Shown piece by piece: positions 1 through 6,569 of a DNA stretch of 11,792 nucleotides. Below the pieces are notes generated by a model. It had not been told where the DNA came from. It saw only the letters and a program-made list of their open reading frames with translations, and did no database searches. Origin of the DNA: Nitrospirota bacterium. GTDB lineage: Bacteria; Nitrospirota; Thermodesulfovibrionia; UBA6902. Position 1 is the stretch's first letter. Every line of letters begins with the position of its first letter. The stretch covers positions 1-11,792 of the forward strand of contig WFVK01000062.1 in the NCBI GenBank assembly GCA_015491705.1, given 5' to 3'. The translations under genes and the position numbers were made by a program.

Positions 1-50
1 AAAGGTTTTACGACGGGCTCTCCGGCCGGTTTATGCAACGTTAAGGTTAA
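1..50 (+). repeat. Dispersed repeat copy R1 (REP-like)
   Basis: This is a copy of the dispersed repeat, starting with AAAGGTTTTACG, then a GC-rich segment with GGGCTCTCCGGCCGG, then the tail TTATGCAACGTTAAGGTTAA. It matches the reverse complement of 3101-3150 at 49 of 50 positions; the only difference is A13 against G. The copy may extend past the left window edge. It lies about 100 bp upstream of the rhomboid gene. The gene on its other side is outside the window. Confidence 0.85.
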
Positions 51-110
51 TCTCAATAATTACGACATGCTTTCCGCTTTATGCGCCTGCTGTTTAAGCC
101 TGCCCGTTAA

Positions 111-139
111 TTGACAAAGGCCGCTTTTTTCAGTTAATT
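111..139 (+). promoter_or_regulatory. Candidate promoter of the rhomboid gene
   Basis: A perfect -35 hexamer TTGACA (111-116) is followed after 17 bp by a weak -10 box TTAATT (134-139); TAATTT at 135-140 is an alternative. Transcription would begin around 145-148, directly in front of the ATG at 149, so the mRNA would have essentially no leader. No Shine-Dalgarno sequence precedes this ATG, which fits. The weak -10 box keeps the call tentative. Confidence 0.4.
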
Positions 140-148
140 TCAAGTTTA

Positions 149-829
149 ATGATCCCTTTCAAAGACGACAATCCCACCAGCAGATTCCCCTTTGTGACAA
201 TTTCCCTTATTGTTATCAACACGCTGATTTTCTTGATGCAGATACTTTATTCCCCGGATCCCCGCGGGGTCGTTTTCGCCTATGGGGCCATCCCGCATTT
301 TCTCCTGACGATGAAGACCGTCCAGCCCATACATCCGGTGCTAACCGTGTTTTCATCCATGTTTATGCACGGGGGGCTCCTTCATCTCGGAACCAACATG
401 CTTTACCTGTGGATATTCGGCAACAATATCGAGGATAAACTGGGGCATGCAAGGTTCATTGTGTTCTATCTGTTGTGCGGTGTGGTGGCCGCCTACAGCC
501 ATGCGCTCACCAACCCCGCATCGATGATACCCATGATAGGCGCAAGCGGGGCCATCGCGGGAGTCTTGGGGGCGTATCTGCTCCTGTTCCCGCGTGCAAG
601 GGTCCATACCATCATCTTCCTCGGCTTCTTTGTCCAGATCGTCAGGCTCCCGGCGGTCTTTGTAATAGGGTTGTGGATACTTATCCAGGTCGCAAGCGGG
701 CTGATGGACAATGCAGCGGCAACGCGGGGCGGGGTTGCATGGTTTGCCCATGTAGGAGGCTTCGCCGCCGGGTTTCTGATGATAAGGTTTTTCCTCCCTG
801 CACGCAGGAAAAAACTCTTTTCCCACTGA
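149..829 (+). CDS. Rhomboid family intramembrane serine protease
   Basis: A 226-residue polytopic membrane protein of the rhomboid family, which cuts transmembrane substrates within the lipid bilayer. It starts with the MIPFKDDNPT-type N-terminus typical of bacterial rhomboids, which supports this ATG even though no ribosome binding site precedes it. The HxxxN pair is at H79 and N83 (in HLGTN). The catalytic serine is S133 in the GASGAIAG motif, and the catalytic histidine is H201 in the AHVGGFAAG segment. About six hydrophobic segments span roughly residues 15-32, 65-92, 100-120, 128-147, 152-182 and 196-216, ending in a basic tail. The full Ser-His dyad indicates an active enzyme. Substrates cannot be told from the sequence. 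The gene precedes groES in the same direction, but a 226-bp gap with its own promoter separates them, so they are probably not one operon. Confidence 0.93.
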   Translation: MIPFKDDNPTSRFPFVTISLIVINTLIFLMQILYSPDPRGVVFAYGAIPHFLLTMKTVQPIHPVLTVFSSMFMHGGLLHLGTNMLYLWIFGNNIEDKLGHARFIVFYLLCGVVAAYSHALTNPASMIPMIGASGAIAGVLGAYLLLFPRARVHTIIFLGFFVQIVRLPAVFVIGLWILIQVASGLMDNAAATRGGVAWFAHVGGFAAGFLMIRFFLPARRKKLFSH

Positions 830-936
830 GCCGGATTAAAAAAATTTAATACAAGTATTTTTGAGAAATATAAAGAAACATCAAGCTATTCATCCTTTTT
901 TAGCAAAATCACCCTCTTTTTTGCCGTAATATAACC

Positions 937-965
937 TTGTTTTACAGGCAAATTCATATTATATT
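937..965 (+). promoter_or_regulatory. groESL promoter
   Basis: A -35-like TTGTTT (937-942) and a -10 TATATT (960-965) are separated by 17 bp. The -10 box overlaps the first bases of the CIRCE operator, so a bound HrcA repressor would block RNA polymerase directly. Transcription should start around 972, giving a leader of about 85 nt. Confidence 0.6.
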
Positions 966-990
966 AGCACTCGCCTGGGTAGAGTGCTAA
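964..990 (+). promoter_or_regulatory. CIRCE operator (HrcA binding site)
   Basis: A perfect CIRCE inverted repeat, TTAGCACTC (964-972), a 9-bp spacer, then GAGTGCTAA (982-990). In known systems it is bound by the heat-shock repressor HrcA, whose folding depends on GroEL, giving feedback control of groESL. hrcA itself is not in this window. Confidence 0.97.
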
Positions 991-1055
991 AGAGGGTCCT
1001 GTCAGGACTTGAAACTGTTTATTTTAACACATCAGAAAGAAAGGAGAAGACGATC

Positions 1056-1346
1056 ATGAAATTCAAACCACTGAAGGACAGAGTGCTGGTTAAGTATTCC
1101 GATGAACCCGAAAAAAGCTCAGGAGGAATCTACATACCCGACACGGCGAAGGAAAAGCCGCAGAAGGGCGAGGTAATCGCGGTCGGTCCCGGCAAGGTGA
1201 CGGATGACGGGAAACTCCAGAAAATGGAAATCAAAGTGGGCGATACTGTGCTCTTCGAGAAATATTCCGGTTCCAAGATAAACATCGACGACACGGAACA
1301 TCTCATAATCAGAGAGGACGACATTCTTGGAATCGTGGAAGATTAG
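1056..1346 (+). CDS. groES: Co-chaperonin GroES (Hsp10)
   Basis: A 96-residue GroES, the heptameric lid that closes the GroEL cavity during ATP-driven folding of cytosolic proteins. It starts MKFKPLKDRVLVKY, the usual GroES opening. The mobile loop that contacts GroEL carries SSGGIYIPD at about residues 21-29, and the C-terminal half has the family pattern GDTVLFEKYSG and IREDDILGIVE. Length is normal for the family. The ATG at 1056 is chosen because it follows the Shine-Dalgarno sequence AAGGAGA and gives this standard N-terminus. The same frame is open further upstream to 984, but that extension runs through the leader and the CIRCE site and is not coding. groEL follows after 32 bp, so the two form the classic bicistronic operon under CIRCE/HrcA heat-shock control. 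Confidence 0.98.
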   Translation: MKFKPLKDRVLVKYSDEPEKSSGGIYIPDTAKEKPQKGEVIAVGPGKVTDDGKLQKMEIKVGDTVLFEKYSGSKINIDDTEHLIIREDDILGIVED

Positions 1347-1366
1347 AAATAAAAAAACTACATCAA

Positions 1367-1375
1367 AAGGAGGAG
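1367..1375 (+). promoter_or_regulatory. groEL ribosome binding site
   Basis: AAGGAGGAG lies three bases before the groEL ATG by its last base, with the AGGAGG core at an effective distance. It is a near-consensus Shine-Dalgarno sequence and fits high expression. Confidence 0.8.
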
Positions 1376-1378
1376 TAA

Positions 1379-3028
<1,650 letters not shown>

Positions 3029-3059
3029 AAGGTCGCTCCCGGAACATAAGCCATACCCG

Positions 3060-3092
3060 AAGGGGAGAAGGAGTCATCCTTCTCCCCTTTTT
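3060..3092 (+). terminator. Intrinsic terminator of groESL
   Basis: A perfect 13-bp stem (AAGGGGAGAAGGA at 3060-3072 and its complement at 3077-3089) closes a GTCA loop, and the 3' arm runs into TTTTT (3088-3092). It should end the groESL transcript before repeat R2. Confidence 0.93.
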
Positions 3093-3100
3093 GATTAATA

Positions 3101-3150
3101 TTAACCTTAACGTTGCATAAACCGGCCGGAGAGCCCGCCGTAAAACCTTT
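3101..3150 (-). repeat. Dispersed repeat copy R2
   Basis: The reverse complement of this stretch equals R1 at 49 of 50 positions. On the + strand it reads TTAACCTTAACGTTGCATAA followed by the GC-rich part. It lies right after the groEL terminator and is the left arm of the inverted pair with R3. Confidence 0.85.
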
Positions 3151-3260
3151 ATAAAGCGATGGGATATTGGAAATACGTCTCTGTTGCAGGAGGTAACGGG
3201 GAGTGAAATTGCAAAAGAGGTTGATATGCGTGCTGAATATTTCCTCAAGGAATCGCAGAT

Positions 3261-3321
3261 AAAGCTTTTCCGCCGGGCTCTCCGGCATGCGGGCGATGGT
3301 GTTATGCAACTGTAAGGTTAA
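3261..3321 (+). repeat. Dispersed repeat copy R3
   Basis: This copy has AAAGCTTTTC, then a hairpin GCCGG-GCTCT-CCGGC (3272-3286), then about a dozen extra bases compared with R1 and R2, then TTATGCAACTGTAAGGTTAA. It is in the same orientation as R1 and opposite to R2. It ends about 30 bp before the -35 box of the radical SAM gene. Confidence 0.75.
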
Positions 3322-3351
3322 CCGGCAAGGATAGTATAAGGCTTTCCCCTC

Positions 3352-3380
3352 TTGTTTTAAAAAATCTTTTGTAATATACT
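3352..3380 (+). promoter_or_regulatory. Promoter of the radical SAM gene
   Basis: TTGTTT (3352-3357) and TATACT (3375-3380) are separated by 17 bp. The -35 hexamer is the same as the one proposed for groESL. Transcription should start near 3387, about 40 nt before the ATG at 3428. Confidence 0.6.
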
Positions 3381-3393
3381 TCAAGTGTATATT
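3373..3393. promoter_or_regulatory. Inverted repeat overlapping the -10 box (possible operator)
   Basis: AATATAC (3373-3379) and GTATATT (3387-3393) form a perfect 7-bp inverted repeat with a 7-bp spacer. It covers the proposed -10 box and start site of the radical SAM gene, where a repressor would act. It is AT-rich, so chance is possible, and no regulator gene lies next to it. Confidence 0.35.
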
Positions 3394-3427
3394 ATGAAAT
3401 ATATCATCAACAGAAAAGGAAGTATTT

Positions 3428-5260
3428 ATGAAGAACATCTATTTTATAGAAGCAAAATCACCAGGCTCCCATATCTTCAGCAGGACGGCTCTGCCGCGGC
3501 TGGGCTCCGTCCTCCTGGGCACCATCCTGAAAAAGAGGGGCTATAATGTAAAGGTATTCATCGAGGATATCGCTCCGCCTGCATGGAGCATGCTGGAGGA
3601 CGCGGATCTCATCTGCATTTCATCCATTACATCCACTGCAACACGTGCATTCCAGATAGCCGACAGATACAGAAAAGCCGGTATCCCTGTCGCCATCGGC
3701 GGACCGCACTCTACATTCCTGCCGGACGAAAGCCTCGAACACGCGGACTATGTCATACGCGGAGAAGGCGAAGAGACGCTGGTCGAGCTTATCGGGCATC
3801 TCGAAGCAGGCAGGCCGCTCGACACGATAAAGGGCCTGTCTTTTAAAACCAGCGGGCAGGAGACGGTTCACAACGCACCCAGGGACCTCCTCGGGGACCT
3901 CGATGCCTCGCCGGTTCCGGATTTCAGCCTTGTTTATAAGTGGGAGGAAAAGGCCAAGGTCGTGCCTATCGCCACATCAAGGGGATGCCCGTTTGCGTGC
4001 AGGTTCTGCTCGGTGATCCCCATGTTCGGCAGGCAGTACCGCTTTAAGTCAATCGACCGCATACTGGAGGAGATCAGGGCGGCGGCTCCGCAGAAGCGCC
4101 ATGTCTTCTTCATAGATGATAATTTTGCCGCAAACAAGAAGAGGACCAAGACATTGCTGAGGGCCCTCATAGACAACAACATAAAGATCGAGTGGAGCGC
4201 ACAGGTGCGCACTGATGTCGCCAATGACCCAGAGCTGCTCGAGCTTATGGAGAAGTCGGGCTGTTTCGCCGTCTTTATCGGATTCGAATCCATCAACCCA
4301 AAGACACTGTCTCTCTACAACAAAAGCCAGGGGCTTGAGGATATCGAAAATTCCATAAGGGCCGTGAAGAGCTATTCAATAAACATACACGGAATGTTCG
4401 TCCTGGGCTCTGATACGGATGACATCGACACGATCAGAAACACCGGAAAGTTTGCAAAGAAACTGGACATAGAGTCAATACAGTTCATGATGCTGACCCC
4501 GCTGCCGGGGACACCGGTATTCGAAGAGCTGAAAAATGCCGGACGCCTTATTCATACGGACTGGAGCAAGTACGACGCCCACCATGCGGTATTCGAGCCG
4601 AAACTCATGACGGCCTTTGAGCTGCATGTCGAGACGCTGAGGGCGATGGCCAAGTTTTATTCCTGGACGGCCATCCTGCGCAACCTCTGGCGGTTTGACT
4701 TCTACTACGCCGTTGTCGGCTTATATGCCAAGAGGTCCGCAAAAAAGGCCATGGCCGGGGCGAGGCATTATGTGGATCAACTGAAGGACCTGATAACCGA
4801 CGAATTCGACAGGAGGACGGACAGGCTCAGAGAGTTCTTCCAGCAGAGACAGGGCAAATCAAAGAAAATCATCCTTAATACCACGGCCCTCGAGAAGAAC
4901 GAGTCCCGCTTTTTCTCAACATTCCTCGCCAAGCTCGACAGGAATCTGGTCGTCAGGAAAGAAGAGTTCAGGGTCAACAAGAACGCCCTTTCCATCACCC
5001 CCCTTGTGGAACGCTTTAAAAGCAGGCACCATCAGGGCATGCAGCAGTTGAGTGATCTCTATGAGAAGTACAGGGACAGGATGGGCTCCATCAGGGTAAT
5101 CAACATGGAGTCAATCTCGCTTTACAGAACGTGTGTAAACATCGGCCTGCTGCTCAACGTGAACTCGAAAAAGATCCGCAAGGCATACGAGCACGCGATC
5201 AAGAGCATAGGCGGCAATGCATTTGAATGCAACCTCGTCCTCGTAATGGTTGAAGATTAG
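3428..5260 (+). CDS. B12-binding-type radical SAM protein with extra C-terminal region
   Basis: A 610-residue class B radical SAM enzyme of unknown substrate. Residues 1-150 resemble a cobalamin-binding Rossmann domain (LGTILKKRGYNVKVF, DLICISSITST, VAIGGPHST, YVIRGEGEETL). The [4Fe-4S] motif CxxxCxxC is C187, C191 and C194 in RGCPFACRFC. The radical SAM barrel runs to about 400, with FFIDDNF near 232, IGFESIN near 282 and LTPLPGTPVFEEL near 358. Related families act on hopanoids, tetrapyrroles, lipids or modified peptides, but nothing here points to one substrate. About 180 residues after position 430 are charged, mostly helical-looking, and unlike any domain I recognise; family members such as HpnJ-like proteins usually stop near 450-500. 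The ATG follows AAAGGA. The gene has its own promoter and appears monocistronic, converging on the cysteine-rich small gene. Confidence 0.88.
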   Translation: MKNIYFIEAKSPGSHIFSRTALPRLGSVLLGTILKKRGYNVKVFIEDIAPPAWSMLEDADLICISSITSTATRAFQIADRYRKAGIPVAIGGPHSTFLPDESLEHADYVIRGEGEETLVELIGHLEAGRPLDTIKGLSFKTSGQETVHNAPRDLLGDLDASPVPDFSLVYKWEEKAKVVPIATSRGCPFACRFCSVIPMFGRQYRFKSIDRILEEIRAAAPQKRHVFFIDDNFAANKKRTKTLLRALIDNNIKIEWSAQVRTDVANDPELLELMEKSGCFAVFIGFESINPKTLSLYNKSQGLEDIENSIRAVKSYSINIHGMFVLGSDTDDIDTIRNTGKFAKKLDIESIQFMMLTPLPGTPVFEELKNAGRLIHTDWSKYDAHHAVFEPKLMTAFELHVETLRAMAKFYSWTAILRNLWRFDFYYAVVGLYAKRSAKKAMAGARHYVDQLKDLITDEFDRRTDRLREFFQQRQGKSKKIILNTTALEKNESRFFSTFLAKLDRNLVVRKEEFRVNKNALSITPLVERFKSRHHQGMQQLSDLYEKYRDRMGSIRVINMESISLYRTCVNIGLLLNVNSKKIRKAYEHAIKSIGGNAFECNLVLVMVED

Positions 5261-5288
5261 AAACCGGCAAATCCGAATGAGGGGCCGG

Positions 5289-5453
5289 CTACTGCTTCTT
5301 TTCGGAGTCCGCCGGCTCCTTTTCCTTGTCTTTTTCAGTGCCTATAGAGACGTCTCTTACGAAATCGGGACATTTTATATCCTTGCCGCTTACAGAAAAC
5401 TTTTTCTGGCAGGTGGCCCTCCAGGCGCATAAGATACATATATCTTCAGACAT
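5289..5453 (-). CDS. Small cysteine-rich protein (putative metal-binding)
   Basis: A 54-residue protein starting MSEDICILCAW. Four cysteines (C6, C9, C15, C28) form CxxC-x5-C-x12-C, a spacing that suits a zinc site or an iron-sulfur centre, and are followed by PDFVRD and a lysine- and glutamate-rich tail. The start at 5453 is chosen because GGGAGGT lies five bases upstream on this strand; the frame is open further to 5501, but that extension has no such site. I do not recognise an exact named family, though small proteins with this cysteine layout seem familiar from anaerobic bacteria. It is the last gene of the - strand arm and ends 28 bp from the end of the convergent radical SAM gene. A link between the two, for example a metallo-cofactor role, is only a guess. 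The strong ribosome site and clustered cysteines argue that it is a real gene. Confidence 0.7.
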   Translation of the reverse strand: MSEDICILCAWRATCQKKFSVSGKDIKCPDFVRDVSIGTEKDKEKEPADSEKKQ

Positions 5454-5499
5454 TTTTACCTCCCGAGTGGAATTTTCAGCAACGGGGTCAGCCGTATTC

Positions 5500-5505
5500 A
5501 TTATA
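5500..5505 (-). promoter_or_regulatory. Candidate -10 box for the cysteine-rich gene
   Basis: On the - strand this reads TATAAT, a consensus -10 hexamer, about 47 bp before the start codon at 5453. No convincing -35 hexamer lies 16-18 bp upstream, so the promoter is tentative. Confidence 0.35.
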
Positions 5506-5586
5506 CATCATCATGCCGATATTTGCCCCTGCTGAGGAATAAAATCTTATACTGGCATAAAGACATCGGGTGCAGAGTGCCCCCAC

Positions 5587-5636
5587 GGTTTTATACGGAC
5601 AGGCACTCCAGGCCCGTTTTATGCAGCATTAAGGTC
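5587..5636 (+). repeat. Dispersed repeat copy R4
   Basis: This more diverged copy aligns over its length with R1: GGTTTTATACGG, then CACTCCAGGCCCG, then TTTATGCAGCATTAAGGTC. The TTA inside its CATTAAGG tail (5629-5631) is the TAA stop codon of the nuclease-like gene on the - strand. Confidence 0.65.
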
Positions 5637-6513
5637 GTCTTGCGGTCAGTTCCGGAGTTTTGTGAAGCAGGAACCCCAGCACCGTGCCGAAATTCGCTGC
5701 AATGCCGCCTTTTGCGTTTATTATAAATATCTTCCGGTTTACATGGAACAGTTCCTTTTTTATCCTTTCCACCGGTATATGCTCCTTATACCGTTTCTGA
5801 AGCGCATCTTCAAACATGGGCACTATCTTGTCCTTCATCCGGAGCTCGGTGTCAACAAAAAAGACGGACATATCCGGCGCCAGGTCTTCGGCGCGTTTCA
5901 GGAAGGCGGCGATTTCCCTGTCATAAATCTGTTTCGGCGGCGATGATTTTATTTCCATGTAAAATATCAAGGATTCAACCCTCGCTATAAGGTCGTAGTC
6001 GCCGCCGATATCGGGCCTCCTGAATTTTACACCCCATATTGTTTCAGCCTGAAATTCCCTTTCAATCAATCCTGCGACAAACCATTCAAGGGTTGCGCCG
6101 AAACTCTTGACGGGCCGCTTTTTAAGGCGCCAGCGGTTATCAAACGGCTCAGCGATACCGGCCCTGACCAGGAAATCAATGTATTGCGCCGAAACCCGCC
6201 TTGTGGCGTATCTGGATACCATTTCGGCGGAGAAGGAATCCTGGTGTTTTATGACATCCCGCAGAAACAGCCTGAAGGAGTATTTCTTCAGCTTCTCAAA
6301 AAATGCATCCGCATATTTTTTTCCGGGCACTATCAGGTCGTCCCCCGGCTCTTTCTTGTAGACGGTGAAGCCCCTGCACTTAAGCATAGTCTCAAGAGAA
6401 GGCGAGAGCCCGGAAATAATGCTGCGCAGGCGCCTGACTTCGGACCTGAGGAATTTTATTTCGTCGTCCTTGCGCACATTCATATGAAAACCCTGCTCTG
6501 CATGCAGTTGCAT
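5629..6513 (-). CDS. PD-(D/E)XK nuclease-like protein
   Basis: A protein of up to 294 residues, not assigned to a named family. Near the N-terminus (about 13-35) a charged stretch, KDDEIKFLRSEVRRLRSII, could form a short coiled coil. The middle (about 85-130) has a winged-helix look, with SAQYIDFLVRAGIAEP and RWRLKKR. The core of a PD-(D/E)XK nuclease fold follows: E157, D174 in GGDYDLIARV, a hydrophobic strand, then E187 and K189 in YMEIKSSPP. This suggests a restriction-type, Holliday-junction or repair nuclease, but the DNA target is unknown. The final segment (about 267-285) is hydrophobic and glycine-rich. The start is uncertain: the ATG at 6513 has no ribosome site, while the ATG at 6483 (284 residues) has a weak AGGG eight bases upstream. 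It lies just downstream of polX on the same strand, which fits a DNA-repair link but does not prove it. Confidence 0.75.
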   Translation of the reverse strand: MQLHAEQGFHMNVRKDDEIKFLRSEVRRLRSIISGLSPSLETMLKCRGFTVYKKEPGDDLIVPGKKYADAFFEKLKKYSFRLFLRDVIKHQDSFSAEMVSRYATRRVSAQYIDFLVRAGIAEPFDNRWRLKKRPVKSFGATLEWFVAGLIEREFQAETIWGVKFRRPDIGGDYDLIARVESLIFYMEIKSSPPKQIYDREIAAFLKRAEDLAPDMSVFFVDTELRMKDKIVPMFEDALQKRYKEHIPVERIKKELFHVNRKIFIINAKGGIAANFGTVLGFLLHKTPELTARRP

Positions 6514-6569
6514 AAAAATATCGCTGGCCCGTTCAGGGTTGCGGGAGACAATGGTGCTGAAGACGGGTT

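Larger units (their letters stand above)
3101..3321. repeat. Inverted-repeat-bounded intergenic element (R2 + R3)
   Basis: The 399-bp gap between groEL and the radical SAM gene is largely occupied by a 221-bp unit whose two ends are inverted copies of the dispersed repeat: TTAACCTTA on the left, TAAGGTTAA on the right, and shared inner blocks GGGCTCTCCGGC and AAAGSTTTT. The core (about 3151-3260) has no similarity to the repeat. In one + frame it is open from 3121 to a TAA at 3313-3315 (about 64 codons), but the first ATG comes only at 3226, so it is at best a gene remnant. The layout resembles a paired REP (BIME) or a MITE. No transposase is visible. Confidence 0.6.

Noticed and set aside
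77..102. TTTATGCGCC...TTTAAG as a decayed repeat copy
   Set aside because: Too little of the tail matches to separate it from background.
838..853. AT-rich hairpin after the rhomboid gene as a terminator
   Set aside because: The stem is only six A/T pairs and there is no GC-rich part or proper T tract.
984..1055. Longer groES start at 984
   Set aside because: The extension would cover CIRCE and the leader; the ATG at 1056 has AAGGAGA before it and gives the standard GroES N-terminus.
3188..3262. AGGAGGT followed by a GTG-initiated frame of about 19 codons
   Set aside because: Good spacing, but the peptide is tiny, inside the repeat-bounded element, and shows no recognisable feature.
3101..3321. 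CRISPR array
   Set aside because: The repeats are inverted, irregularly spaced and dispersed over the window; no regular spacers or cas genes are seen.
5264..5288. CCGGC...GCCGG as a two-way terminator between the convergent genes
   Set aside because: Only 5 bp of stem with a 15-base loop and no T run on either strand.
6502..6515. TTATGCAACTGCAT on the - strand as an eighth repeat copy
   Set aside because: Only the first 12 or so bases match, there is no hairpin and no AAGGTTA end; chance is likely.
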